A stretch of 64,000 bases of DNA from CAWIXB01 sp963839955 (GCA_963839955.1 CAWIXB010000001.1:1116001-1180000), one strand, 5' to 3'; positions 34,284 through 43,111 are shown, counted from the stretch's first letter. A program made the numbers and translations. The notes: generated from the letters alone by a model not told the origin.

Positions 34284-35636
34284 CTACTCAGGCACCACCG
34301 CAGCGAACGCCTTGTCGAGGATCGTCAGCCCCTCGTCGAGGAGCTGGTCGGACATCACGAGCGGCGGCAGGAAGCGCAGCACGTTGCCGTCCGTCCCGCA
34401 CGTCAGCACCACCAGTCCCTCGGCGTGACATGCCTTGGCGACCGAGGCCGCGGCTGCGGCGTCGGGCTCGTGCGTATCCGGCCGCGTCAGCTCGACCGCG
34501 ACCATCGCGCCGCGCCCCCGCACTTCTCCAATGACGTCGTACCTCGTCGCCATGCCGAGCAGCCGCTCGGTGAGGACCGTGCCGATGTGGCGGGCCCGGC
34601 CGCAGAGGTCCTGGGACTCCATGGTCTCGACCGCCCCGAGCGCTGCCGCGCACGCGACCGGGTTGCCGCCGTAGGTCCCGCCCAGCCCGCCGACGTGCGG
34701 CGCGTCCATGATGTCGGCGCGGCCCGTCACTCCGGCGAGCGGCAGGCCGCCGGCCAGCCCCTTCGCCGTGGTGACCAGGTCGGGGACCACGCCCTCGTGG
34801 TCGCACGCGAACCAGTCGCCCGTCCGGCAGAACCCGGTCTGGATCTCGTCGGCGACGAAGACGACGCCGGTGTCGCGACACCACGCGGACAGTGCGGGGA
34901 GGAAACCCGTGGCGGGGACGACGAAGCCGCCCTCGCCCTGCACCGGCTCGACGACCAGGCACGCGACGTTCGCCGCACCGACCTGCTTCTCGACCAGCTC
35001 GAGGGCGCGCTCTGCCGCGTCCTCGCCGGAGAGGCCGTCGCGGAACGGGTACGACGTGGGGACGCGGTAGATTTCCGGCGCGAACGGCCCGAAGCTGTGC
35101 TTGTAGGGCATGTTCTTCGCGGTCAGCGCCATCGTGAGGTTGGTGCGCCCGTGATAGGCGTGGTCGAGCACCACGACCGCCTGGCGACCGGTGAACGCGC
35201 GCGACACCTTGACGGCGTTCTCCACCGCCTCCGCGCCCGAGTTGAAGAGGGCGGAGCGCTTCTCGTGCTCGCCCGGCGTCAGCCGGTTCAACGCCTCACA
35301 CACCTGCACGTAGCCGTCGTACGGCGTCACCATGAAGCATGTGTGCGTGAAGCGCGCGACCTGCTCCTGCACCCGGCCGACCACGGCCTCGGCGGCATTG
35401 CCGACGCTCACCACCGCGATGCCCGACCCGAAGTCGATGAGCGAGTTGCCGTCGACGTCGACGATCACCCCGCCGCCCGCGCGCTCGACGAAGACGGGGA
35501 GGGTCGTGCCCACACCTCGAGCCACCGCCTGGCTGCGCCTGGCCAGCAGGGCCTGGGAACGGGGTCCCGGGATGGGAGTGACGAGGCGGCGTTCCTGGGG
35601 GAGGTCCGGACCCCCCGGCAGGGTCGAGGTGCTCAT
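34284..35636 (-). CDS. gabT: 4-aminobutyrate aminotransferase
   Basis: GabT transfers the amino group of GABA to 2-oxoglutarate, giving succinate semialdehyde. The 450-residue class III aminotransferase has TPIPGPRSQALLARR, DVDGNSLIDFGSGIAV, FNSGAEAVENAVKVSR, LDHAYHGRTNLTMALTAK, FVADEIQTGFCRTG and PLP lysine in TTAKGLAGGLP. It continues the putrescine route started by the genes at 18772-29003. No succinate-semialdehyde dehydrogenase is next to it. The ATG has no Shine-Dalgarno sequence and lies two bases after the stop of a 64-codon ORF, suggesting coupled translation. Confidence 0.94.
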   Translation of the reverse strand: MSTSTLPGGPDLPQERRLVTPIPGPRSQALLARRSQAVARGVGTTLPVFVERAGGGVIVDVDGNSLIDFGSGIAVVSVGNAAEAVVGRVQEQVARFTHTCFMVTPYDGYVQVCEALNRLTPGEHEKRSALFNSGAEAVENAVKVSRAFTGRQAVVVLDHAYHGRTNLTMALTAKNMPYKHSFGPFAPEIYRVPTSYPFRDGLSGEDAAERALELVEKQVGAANVACLVVEPVQGEGGFVVPATGFLPALSAWCRDTGVVFVADEIQTGFCRTGDWFACDHEGVVPDLVTTAKGLAGGLPLAGVTGRADIMDAPHVGGLGGTYGGNPVACAAALGAVETMESQDLCGRARHIGTVLTERLLGMATRYDVIGEVRGRGAMVAVELTRPDTHEPDAAAAASVAKACHAEGLVVLTCGTDGNVLRFLPPLVMSDQLLDEGLTILDKAFAAVVPE

Positions 35637-35638
35637 GC

Positions 35639-35833
35639 TCAGGAGGGTAGATCCGAATCCGTTGCCGGTGGGTCCCTTCGCTGCTCACGCGGCTTCGCCG
35701 AGCGCATCCGCTCCTCGGTCCAGTAGCCCGCGATCTCGTCGTGCGACTGGTCGACCTCGTGGACCGCCGCGCCGGGGACGTCGTTCTGACGCCCCCGGCG
35801 CAGGCGGCGCAGCACGTCGCGCCACCCGGTCAC
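35639..35833 (-). CDS. 64-residue ORF sharing a YWTxxRM motif with the neighbouring protease
   Basis: The product is 64 residues, basic, with no signal peptide. Residues about 34-46 read IAGYWTEERMRSAKP. The secreted protease encoded just upstream has the matching IRDYWTPARMRNAKD in its propeptide region. The short ORF may be a small protein derived from or mimicking the propeptide, or a decayed fragment of a second protease gene. The start is GTG with no clear ribosome binding site. The stop lies two bases before the gabT ATG. I do not know its function. Confidence 0.5.
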   Translation of the reverse strand: MTGWRDVLRRLRRGRQNDVPGAAVHEVDQSHDEIAGYWTEERMRSAKPREQRRDPPATDSDLPS

Positions 35834-35861
35834 GCGTGGCCGTGCCGCAGGTCGGTCACGG

Positions 35862-36830
35862 TCAGCTCGTCGCCGCAGTGTTGTAGGCGCCCTGGATGGT
35901 GCTGCCGAAGTACGGCCCGAACATCCGGTTGGGGACGCCGGTGTAGCCGAAGCTGTTGACCGAGTTGATGGTGCTGCCGCCGGTCAGCCAGGGGCCGCCG
36001 CTGGAGCCGCCGGTCATGTTGCACGGGATGCTCTGGCTCTGGGTGCCGCCCCAGACGTCGTCCGACGCAGTGCCCGAGCATGACTGCAGTGTCTCGCCGT
36101 CGAACGGCGGTGCGGCCGGGTAGCCGTAGGCGTTGTAGAACAGGCCGCGCGCCAGGTTGAACGCGATGCCCTGGCCGCCGACGACATCGGTCAGGAACCG
36201 ACCGCTGAGGGTGTTCATGACCGCGAAGCCGCCGTCGTAGTTGATGTTGCCCTGGTTCGCCCACGCGCTGGTGGTCACCAGCGTGCGCGCCGTCCACGTG
36301 CCGTACGGCCGGCTGCCGTTGTTGTAGGCCGGGACGAATGCCCAGTTGGTCGCGAACGAGCCGGGGCCCTCGTTGACGCAGTGGCCGGCCGTCGTGACGA
36401 CGCTGCGGTTGCTGCTGGAGGTCGCGGCGCCGGAGCAGACGTAGTTGCCGCCGCCCAGGGTGAAGTAGACCTTGCCGGTCGTGCTGGTGACGGAGGCGGC
36501 CGCGCGCTGCGCGGTCCCGCCCGACCCGCCGGCCGGGGTGCCGGCGACCGTCTCCGCGGTGCCGCGCGCGACGGTGGCCTTCGCCGCGGATGCGGCTGCC
36601 TTGCGGGAGATGCCGGCGTCGGCGTCCTTGGCGTTGCGCATGCGCGCGGGCGTCCAGTAGTCACGGATCCGCTGCTGCTCGGCGCCCGAGGTGGCTGCCG
36701 GTGCGCTCACGGTCGCCCGGTCCGGGCCCGACGCGGACGTCTCCTGCGACGCGGCAGTGCCGCTGGGTGCGCCTACTGCGACTGCAGCGGCGAGCAGCGT
36801 GCCGAGCACGAGGCGGCGAGGTCGTCTCAT
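35862..36830 (-). CDS. Secreted trypsin-like serine protease
   Basis: The 322-residue protein has a signal peptide (residues 1-27), a propeptide-like Ala/Thr/Ser-rich segment with IRDYWTPARMRNAKD, and a chymotrypsin-fold domain from about residue 110. The triad is readable: His150 (TTAGHC), Asp199 (YDGGF) and Ser277 (GGSSGGPW). Cysteines in VCSGA and AGHCV could form the usual disulfide. It is probably an extracellular endopeptidase of the glutamyl-endopeptidase/trypsin type common in actinobacteria. It has its own 203-base upstream region. Confidence 0.9.
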   Translation of the reverse strand: MRRPRRLVLGTLLAAAVAVGAPSGTAASQETSASGPDRATVSAPAATSGAEQQRIRDYWTPARMRNAKDADAGISRKAAASAAKATVARGTAETVAGTPAGGSGGTAQRAAASVTSTTGKVYFTLGGGNYVCSGAATSSSNRSVVTTAGHCVNEGPGSFATNWAFVPAYNNGSRPYGTWTARTLVTTSAWANQGNINYDGGFAVMNTLSGRFLTDVVGGQGIAFNLARGLFYNAYGYPAAPPFDGETLQSCSGTASDDVWGGTQSQSIPCNMTGGSSGGPWLTGGSTINSVNSFGYTGVPNRMFGPYFGSTIQGAYNTAATS

Positions 36831-36949
36831 CTGGTGTCCTCCGAGGATCTCTCTGGTTTCCGGTCTGCACGCCGGCCGCGGGGTTGCGGCGGGTCGTAGG
36901 GAACGGGCAGACCGTAGACAGCGAGATGGGTGATTTGGTACCCCTCAAC

Positions 36950-36976
36950 CCTCTTGCACTTTTTGTCACCAAGAGG
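36950..36976. promoter_or_regulatory. 7-bp inverted repeat upstream of the protease gene
   Basis: CCTCTTG and CAAGAGG flank a 13-base AT-rich spacer in the region between the TetR-family gene and the protease. It lies about 120 bases before the protease start. It may be an operator or a hairpin at the end of the TetR transcript; no T-tract follows in that direction. Confidence 0.3.
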
Positions 36977-37033
36977 TAACGCACCGTCAGACAAGATCGT
37001 TAGGCGGCGTCCGCTGGCCGCTCAGGCAAGCCG

Positions 37034-37735
37034 TCAGGCGGGGGCCAGGCTGCGCCGCATGTCGGCGAGCATGGCCTCGAACATCGGCTCGGGGTCGTCG
37101 AAGGCGAAGCCGAGGTGGCCGAACACCTCGATGGTCACCGCGCCGTAGAGCCGGACCCAGCCGGCCAGAAAGGCGAGCAGCACCGCCGGCGGCAGCACGC
37201 CGCCGCAGGTCTCGTGGAAGTGCGCGAGCTGGGAGCGCAGGGCGGGCGGCAGCGACTCCTCGTCGGGGACGGTGAACGGTGCCGCGCGCCAGATGTCGAC
37301 GAAGGCCTCGAGGAACACGGCTCCGAAGCTGAGCGGGTCCGGCTCCGACTCCCTCCTACCCCCCTCGGCGCTGTGCGGCGGCTCCGAGGCGAAGGTGAGC
37401 TGGAACTCCCGCGGGTGGGCCAGCGACCAGGTCCGGAACGCCCGGCAGGCCGCCAGGAGCCGGCCGACCGGATCGTCGGCGGGCCCGGTGTCCCGGGCGG
37501 CTCGCAGGTGGTCGGTGAGCTCGTCGAGGATGTCGGCGCAGACCAGCCCGACCAGGGCGTCGAGCCCGTCGACGTACCGGTAGAGGGCCGGGGCGGTCAT
37601 CCCCATCTCGCGCGCCACCGCGCGCAGGCTCAGCGCCTGCGGGCCTGCGTCGACGAGCAGGCTGCGGGCCGAGGCGCGGATCTCGGCGGTGGTGAGCGCG
37701 CGTACCCGCTCGCGACGTGTCCCGGTGGCCGGCAT
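37034..37735 (-). CDS. TetR family transcriptional regulator
   Basis: The 233-residue protein has an N-terminal helix-turn-helix (LTTAEIRASARSLLVDAG, LSLRAVAREMGMTAPALYRYV). The C-terminal ligand domain of the WHG/TetR_C_13 kind contains FRTWSLAHPREFQLTFAS and LAFLAGWVRLYGAVTIEVFG. It is divergent from an MmpL-type transporter gene, with a 21-base palindrome between them. It is probably an autoregulated local repressor of the transporter; ligand unknown. Confidence 0.92.
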   Translation of the reverse strand: MPATGTRRERVRALTTAEIRASARSLLVDAGPQALSLRAVAREMGMTAPALYRYVDGLDALVGLVCADILDELTDHLRAARDTGPADDPVGRLLAACRAFRTWSLAHPREFQLTFASEPPHSAEGGRRESEPDPLSFGAVFLEAFVDIWRAAPFTVPDEESLPPALRSQLAHFHETCGGVLPPAVLLAFLAGWVRLYGAVTIEVFGHLGFAFDDPEPMFEAMLADMRRSLAPA

Positions 37736-37767
37736 CCGGCGTCACCCCATTTCGGTGGTAATACCTC

Positions 37768-37796
37768 TTGACATCGGTGAACGCTGTTAGCATAGT
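37768..37796 (+). promoter_or_regulatory. Strong promoter of the MmpL-type transporter gene
   Basis: A perfect TTGACA at 37768-37773 is followed after 17 bases by CATAGT at 37791-37796. The -10 lies inside the left half of the palindromic operator, so bound repressor would block RNA polymerase. The transcript would reach the ATG at 37853 after about 50 bases. Confidence 0.7.
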
Positions 37797-37817
37797 AAAC
37801 GTCGTTCACTATTGGAA
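37789..37817 (-). promoter_or_regulatory. Candidate promoter of the TetR-family gene
   Basis: On the minus strand TTCCAA (37817-37812) and TATGCT (37794-37789) are 17 bases apart. The spacer contains most of the palindromic operator, which fits autoregulation. Confidence 0.5.
37792..37812. promoter_or_regulatory. 21-base palindromic TetR-family operator
   Basis: Half sites ATAGTAAACG and CGTTCACTAT flank a central T; nine of ten base pairs are symmetric. A further GTGAACG half site lies at 37777-37783, between the -35 and -10 of the transporter promoter. The size and position are as expected for a TetR-family dimer site overlapping both divergent promoters. Confidence 0.72.
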
Positions 37818-37852
37818 GCACCGCTCACCGGGCACAGCGTAAGGGGACCACG

Positions 37853-40075
37853 ATGTTCGAGCGTTTGGGACACACCACATTCCGCCGGCGCCGCTGGGTG
37901 CTGGCTGCCGCCGCGGTCTTCCTCGCCGTCGCGGCGAGCTGGGGGACCGGGGTCTTCGGCTCCCTCATCAGCAGCGGGTTCGACGACCCCGCCAGCGAGT
38001 CGGCCCGCGCCCTCGAGCAGGTCGAGGACACGGTCGGTCGCGACAGTGCCGACGTCGTCGTGCTCTACCAGGACGACGGGCGCACCGTCGACGACCCCTC
38101 GTTCCGGTCCGACGTCGAGGAGCACCTCTCGGCGCTGCCCGACGACCTGGTCGCGGGTGCCACGACGTACTGGTCGGGCGGTGAGAAGGCCGACGCACTC
38201 GTGTCGCGGAACCGCGCCTCGACCTACGCCGTCATCCAGCTGCGCGGCGAGGACGACGACGCCCTCATGGCGGCCTACGACGAGCTGGAGCCGACCCTGC
38301 ATGAGCCGGCCGGCGATTTGACGGTCCAGCTCGGTGGCAACGAGGCCATCGCCAGCGACATCACCACCCAGGTGGGCGAGGACATCGCCAAGGCGGAGAA
38401 GCTCTCGATGCCCATCGTGCTCGTGCTGCTCGTGCTCATCTTCGGCGGGCTCACCGCGGCAAGCCTGCCTCTCGCCATCGGCGGGCTGGCCATCCTCGGC
38501 TCGTTCCTGTCGCTGCGCCTGCTCACCCTCGTCACGGACGTCTCGGTGTTCTCGATCAACATCGTGATCATGCTGGGGCTGGGCCTCGCCATCGACTACG
38601 GGCTCTTCATCGTCAGTCGGTTCCGCGAGGAGCTGCGCCGGGGTGCCACGACCGAGGACGCCGTCGTGCGGACCATGGCGACGGCCGGCCGGACGGTCGC
38701 CTTCTCCGGACTCACCGTCGCGATCGCCCTTGCCTCGCTGTTGCTCTTCCCGCAGGTCTTCCTGCGGTCCATGGGCTTCGGCGGCATGGCGGCCGTGCTC
38801 GTGGCGATGATCGGCGCGCTCACCGTGCTGCCCGCGCTGCTCAGCGTCCTCGGGCACCGGGTCAACTCGCTGCGCGTGCCCCGGCCGTGGCGCCGGCGTC
38901 GGCAGGCCGGCACGGACGTCTCGGCCGCCGACCTGCAGGGGACATGGGCCCGAGTCGCGCGCAGCGTGATGCGCCGTCCGGTCCTCTACGTCGCCGCGAT
39001 CGTGCCGGTGCTGCTGCTGGCCGGCTCGCCTTTCCTCGGCGTCGAGTTCGGGGGCGTCGACCACCGAGCGCTGCCCGAGGGCACCGAGAGCCGGGTGGTC
39101 TCCGAGCGCCTGCTGAGCGAGTTCCCGTCCGGCGGGACGACCACGGTCGATCCAGTGGTGACCTTCGCCGACGGCGAGGTCAGCGACGCCGACCGTGCGG
39201 AGCTCTCGTCGTACGTCGACCGCCTGCGCGACCTGCCCGGTGTCACCTCGGCCGACGTGGTCGACGAGAACGGCGGGACGGCGCTCGTCGCGGTGCGGCA
39301 CGGCTACGAGGGCATCTCGCCGGAGGCGCGCGACCTGGTGGGCGAGATCCGCGACGTTCCCGCGCCGACCGGTGCCGAGGTGCTCGTCGGCGGCCGGGCT
39401 GCCGAGCTGAGCGACCTGCTGTCGAGCCTCGGTTCGACACTGCCCTGGATGGGACTGTTCGTCGTCGGCGTCACGCTCGTGCTGCTCTTCCTGGCCTTCG
39501 GGTCGGTCGTGCTGCCGGTCAAGGCCGTGCTGACCAACGTGCTCTCGCTCACGGCGTCGTTCGGTGCACTCGTGTGGATCTTCCAGGACGGACACCTCTC
39601 CGGTCTGCTCGGCTTCACGTCGACCGGCTTCATCGAGGCCACCCAGCCGATCCTGATGCTGGCGTTGGCATTCGGGCTCTCGATGGACTACGAGGTGTTC
39701 CTGCTGTCGCGGGTCCGCGAGCAGTGGGACGCGACCGGCGACAACACCGCGGCCGTCGCGGGCGGGTTGCAGCGCACCGGCCGGATCATCACCAGCGCCG
39801 CCTTGCTACTCGTCGTGGTGATCGGCGCGTTCGCGACGTCGGGCATCGTGTTCATCAAGATGATCGGCGTCGGCATGATCATCGCGATCGTCATCGACGC
39901 CACGATCGTCCGTGCGTTGCTGGTGCCCGCGGCCATGCGCCTGCTCGGGCGGCGGAACTGGTGGGCGCCCGCACCGCTGGCCCGCTTCTGGGTGCGGCAC
40001 GGCCTCCGCGAGCACGACGACTACGCGGTCGTTCCGGCCCAGCCGGACCGGGAGCGGGACAGGGTCGATGTCTGA
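37853..40075 (+). CDS. MmpL/RND-type membrane transporter
   Basis: The 740-residue protein has the two-half MMPL layout. Each half has one membrane helix, a large extracytoplasmic loop, then five or more helices (first set about residues 180-345, second about 535-720). IMLGLGLAIDYGLFIVSRFREEL and LALAFGLSMDYEVFLLSRVREQW are the paired signature helices with the proton-relay Asp-Tyr. Relatives export lipids, siderophores or drugs. The divergent TetR-family gene and operator suggest inducible export. AAGGGGA precedes the ATG. Confidence 0.93.
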   Translation: MFERLGHTTFRRRRWVLAAAAVFLAVAASWGTGVFGSLISSGFDDPASESARALEQVEDTVGRDSADVVVLYQDDGRTVDDPSFRSDVEEHLSALPDDLVAGATTYWSGGEKADALVSRNRASTYAVIQLRGEDDDALMAAYDELEPTLHEPAGDLTVQLGGNEAIASDITTQVGEDIAKAEKLSMPIVLVLLVLIFGGLTAASLPLAIGGLAILGSFLSLRLLTLVTDVSVFSINIVIMLGLGLAIDYGLFIVSRFREELRRGATTEDAVVRTMATAGRTVAFSGLTVAIALASLLLFPQVFLRSMGFGGMAAVLVAMIGALTVLPALLSVLGHRVNSLRVPRPWRRRRQAGTDVSAADLQGTWARVARSVMRRPVLYVAAIVPVLLLAGSPFLGVEFGGVDHRALPEGTESRVVSERLLSEFPSGGTTTVDPVVTFADGEVSDADRAELSSYVDRLRDLPGVTSADVVDENGGTALVAVRHGYEGISPEARDLVGEIRDVPAPTGAEVLVGGRAAELSDLLSSLGSTLPWMGLFVVGVTLVLLFLAFGSVVLPVKAVLTNVLSLTASFGALVWIFQDGHLSGLLGFTSTGFIEATQPILMLALAFGLSMDYEVFLLSRVREQWDATGDNTAAVAGGLQRTGRIITSAALLLVVVIGAFATSGIVFIKMIGVGMIIAIVIDATIVRALLVPAAMRLLGRRNWWAPAPLARFWVRHGLREHDDYAVVPAQPDRERDRVDV

Positions 40076-40096
40076 GGGCGGACGTATCGTGACGTG

Positions 40097-40579
40097 ATGC
40101 CCGCCAAGCAGCAGCTCACGTTTCCGGAGGGAACCTCCGACGAGCGTGAGCTGCTGCTGCGTTGGCTCGACTTCCTGCGCGGTGCTGTCCTCCGCAAGAT
40201 CGACGGGCTGACCGACGACCAGGCGAGGTGGACGCCCGACGGCGCGCTGATCTCCGTCATCGGTGTGGTCAGCCACCTCACGCACGTCGAGTGGAGGTGG
40301 ATCGACGGCGGCATGCGGGGGGAGCAGGTCCACCGGAGCGAGGAGGAGTTCGCGCCGGGCGAGGAGCTCACCGTGGCCGCGGCGGTCGCCGCCTACCGCG
40401 AGCGGGCCGCTGCAACCGACGGCTGGGTCCGGTCCGGCCCGCCCCTCACCGAGCCCTGCAGGGCCGAGGAGGGCGCAGACCTCCGGTGGGTCCTTCTCCA
40501 CCTGATCAACGAGACGGCGCGACACGCCGGCCACGCCGACGCGACGCGGGAGCTCCTCGACGGCACCACTGGGGAGTGA
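40097..40579 (+). CDS. DinB/DUF664 family protein
   Basis: The 160-residue protein is a predicted four-helix bundle with the metal-site pattern of DinB-like proteins: His in VVSHLTHVEWRW and His pair in HLINETARHAGHADATREL. In actinobacteria some relatives are mycothiol- or bacillithiol-dependent transferases, and most have unknown substrates. It starts 21 bases after the transporter stop and may be in the same transcript. A GTG one codon before the ATG is an alternative start. Confidence 0.85.
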   Translation: MPAKQQLTFPEGTSDERELLLRWLDFLRGAVLRKIDGLTDDQARWTPDGALISVIGVVSHLTHVEWRWIDGGMRGEQVHRSEEEFAPGEELTVAAAVAAYRERAAATDGWVRSGPPLTEPCRAEEGADLRWVLLHLINETARHAGHADATRELLDGTTGE

Positions 40580-40602
40580 GCGGTGTACGGGAGACTGATG
40601 GG

Positions 40603-41841
40603 GTGAGCCAGCGCCGCGACATCGTGATCCTGGGGTCGACCGGCTCGGTCGGCACCCAGGCACTCGACGTCGTGCGTCGCAACCCGGACGCCTTCCGGGT
40701 GGTCGGGCTCGCCGCCGGGGGCGGCAACGTCGAGCTGCTGGCGCGGCAGGCTCTCGACCTGCAGGTCGAGGTCGTCGCGGTCGCCCGGGCCAGCGCCGCC
40801 CAGGACCTCCAGCTGGCGTTCTACGCCGCGGCGCAGGCCGGCGGCTACAGCGCGGGTGACCATCCGGTGCCGCGCATCCTCGCGGGTCCCGACGCCGCCG
40901 CCGAACTGGCCGGCTCGCTGCCCTGCGACACCGTGCTGAACGCGATGACCGGCTCGATCGGCCTCGCGCCGACGCTCGCTGCACTGGCCGCCGGACGGAC
41001 CCTGGCTCTGGCGAACAAGGAGTCGCTGATCGCCGGCGGCCCGCTGGTCAAGGCCGCGCTGCGCCGTCCCGACCAGCTGGTGCCCGTCGACTCCGAGCAC
41101 TCGGCGCTCGCCCAGTGCCTGCGGGGCGGCAGCAGGGCGGAGGTACGCCGGCTGGTGCTGACAGCGAGCGGCGGCCCGTTCCTTGGCCGACGCCGCGACG
41201 AGCTCGCCGGCGTCACCGTCGAGGAGGCTCTCGCCCACCCGACGTGGGACATGGGACCCGTGGTCACCATCAACTCCGCCACCCTGGTCAACAAGGCGCT
41301 CGAGGTCATCGAGGCACACCTGCTCTTCGACGTCCCGTTCGCGCGCATCGACGTCGTGGTCCACCCCCAGTCGATCGTCCACTCGATGGTGGAGTTCACC
41401 GACGGGTCCACGCTCGCCCAGGCCAGTCCCCCCGACATGCGCCTGCCGATCGCGCTCGCGCTCGGCTGGCCCGACCGGGTGCCCGGCGCGGCGGCCGGGT
41501 GCGACTGGGGCGCCGCCCAGTCCTGGGAGTTCCTGCCCCTCGACCATGACGCCTTCCCCGCTGTGCGCCTGGCTCACCGCGCGGGGGAGGCGGGCGGCAC
41601 GGCGCCCGCCGTCTTCAACGCGGCCAACGAGGAGTGCGTCGAGGCCTTCCGCAAGGCTCGGCTGCCGTTCACCGGCATCGTCGACACGCTCGCGGCCGTC
41701 GTGGACGAGCACTTGCGGTCGGGGGTTGGGAACCCCTCGACGGTTGCCGATGTTCTGGAAGCAGAGACCTGGGCGCGTTCTCGCGCTCAGGAGCTCGCAG
41801 CGACCCCGACTGCCCCCTCTTCCAGGAGCACCACCTCATGA
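40603..41841 (+). CDS. dxr: 1-deoxy-D-xylulose 5-phosphate reductoisomerase
   Basis: Dxr makes 2-C-methyl-D-erythritol 4-phosphate, the committed step of the MEP isoprenoid route. The 412-residue protein has the NADPH site ILGSTGSVGTQALDVV, the NKESLI motif with VPVDSEHSA metal ligands, the flexible-loop SGGPF and HPTWDMG region, and VFNAANEECVEAF. The GTG start at 40603 aligns with other Dxr proteins. Its stop overlaps the ATG of the site-2 protease, and ispG follows. Confidence 0.96.
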   Translation: MSQRRDIVILGSTGSVGTQALDVVRRNPDAFRVVGLAAGGGNVELLARQALDLQVEVVAVARASAAQDLQLAFYAAAQAGGYSAGDHPVPRILAGPDAAAELAGSLPCDTVLNAMTGSIGLAPTLAALAAGRTLALANKESLIAGGPLVKAALRRPDQLVPVDSEHSALAQCLRGGSRAEVRRLVLTASGGPFLGRRRDELAGVTVEEALAHPTWDMGPVVTINSATLVNKALEVIEAHLLFDVPFARIDVVVHPQSIVHSMVEFTDGSTLAQASPPDMRLPIALALGWPDRVPGAAAGCDWGAAQSWEFLPLDHDAFPAVRLAHRAGEAGGTAPAVFNAANEECVEAFRKARLPFTGIVDTLAAVVDEHLRSGVGNPSTVADVLEAETWARSRAQELAATPTAPSSRSTTS

Positions 41842-43097
41842 CGTTCTGGCTCGGCGTGACGCTCTTCGCGGTCGGCCTGTTCGTCTCGATCTGCCTCCAC
41901 GAAGCCGGCCACATGTACACCGCCAAGCGGTTCGGCATGAAGGTCACGCAGTACTTCGCCGGCTTCGGCCCAACCCTCTGGTCGTTCAGGCGGGGTGAGA
42001 CGGAGTACGGCGTCAAGGCCGTCCCGGCCGGCGGCTTCGTCAAGATCGTCGGGATGACTCCGCTGGAGGACGTCGCGCCGTCGGACAGCGGGCGGGCGTT
42101 CTGGCGCTTCCCCCTCTGGCAGCGCACCATCGTGCTCGTCGCGGGCTCGGCCATGCATTTCGTGCTCGCCCTCTTCATCTTCTTCGTGATGGCCCTCACG
42201 ACCGGCCTGCCCAACCCCGAGCTGCGCAACTTCGACGCGCGGACCGCTCCGCCGGTGATCGGCGAGGTGTCCGAGTGCGTCGTCCCAGGCTGGGACCTCA
42301 CCAAGAACGGCGAGCTGCGGGCGTGCAAGGCGGATGACCCGGTCGCCCCGGCGCGGGCCGCGGGGCTCCAGCCCGGTGACCGGGTGGAATCCGTCGACGG
42401 CACCGCGATCACGACGTACGGCGATCTCTTCGACACCGTGCGCGCCTCACCGCCCGGTCCGGCGGAGGTCGTGTACGTGCGCGACGGCGAGCGGCGTACG
42501 GCAACGGCCGACCTGGTCGCGACCGAACGTCCCGACGCCAAGGACACCTCGGCGACCGGGCCACTGCAGACCGTCTCGGCCATCGGCGTCTCGCCCGAGA
42601 CGCCGAGGCCGATCCTGCACTACTCGGCCGTCCCGGCGGTGGGGGCCGCGGTCTGGTACTCCGGCGTCGTGGTCGACCAGACCTTCGAGGCGGTCGCCAA
42701 GTTCCCGTCCAAGATTCCGAAGCTGGTCGACGCCATCGGGGGAGAGGAACGCGACGCCGAGACCCCGATCAGCGTCGTGGGGGCGAGCCGGATCGGTGGC
42801 GAGGCCATCGAGCTGGGCCTGCCGATCATCTTCCTGGCCGCGCTGGGCGGGCTGAACATCTTCATCGGGGTGTTCAACCTGTTCCCGCTGCTGCCCCTCG
42901 ACGGCGGTCATGTGGCGATCGCCTGGTTCGAGAAGGTGCGCTCGTGGCTGGCGGCACGGCGCGGCCGGCCCGACCCCGGCCGGGTCGACTACAACAAGCT
43001 GCTGCCGGTCACCTATCTCGTGATCCTGCTCTTCGGTGGGCTGACCCTGCTCACGCTCACCGCCGACATCGTGAACCCGATCCGCCTCACGCCCTGA
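41838..43097 (+). CDS. Site-2 membrane metalloprotease (RseP/Rip1 family, M50)
   Basis: The 419-residue protease cuts substrates within the membrane. It has the zinc motif HEAGH in the first membrane helix, a PDZ domain (about residues 160-230, AAGLQPGDRVESVDGTAI) and the third zinc ligand in LDGGH near residue 355, flanked by membrane segments. VGASRIGGEAIELG is typical of actinobacterial Rip1-like proteins that process anti-sigma factors. Substrates cannot be told here. It sits between dxr and ispG as usual and overlaps the dxr stop. Confidence 0.95.
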   Translation: MTFWLGVTLFAVGLFVSICLHEAGHMYTAKRFGMKVTQYFAGFGPTLWSFRRGETEYGVKAVPAGGFVKIVGMTPLEDVAPSDSGRAFWRFPLWQRTIVLVAGSAMHFVLALFIFFVMALTTGLPNPELRNFDARTAPPVIGEVSECVVPGWDLTKNGELRACKADDPVAPARAAGLQPGDRVESVDGTAITTYGDLFDTVRASPPGPAEVVYVRDGERRTATADLVATERPDAKDTSATGPLQTVSAIGVSPETPRPILHYSAVPAVGAAVWYSGVVVDQTFEAVAKFPSKIPKLVDAIGGEERDAETPISVVGASRIGGEAIELGLPIIFLAALGGLNIFIGVFNLFPLLPLDGGHVAIAWFEKVRSWLAARRGRPDPGRVDYNKLLPVTYLVILLFGGLTLLTLTADIVNPIRLTP

Positions 43098-43111
43098 GTG
43101 ATACTGGAGTT

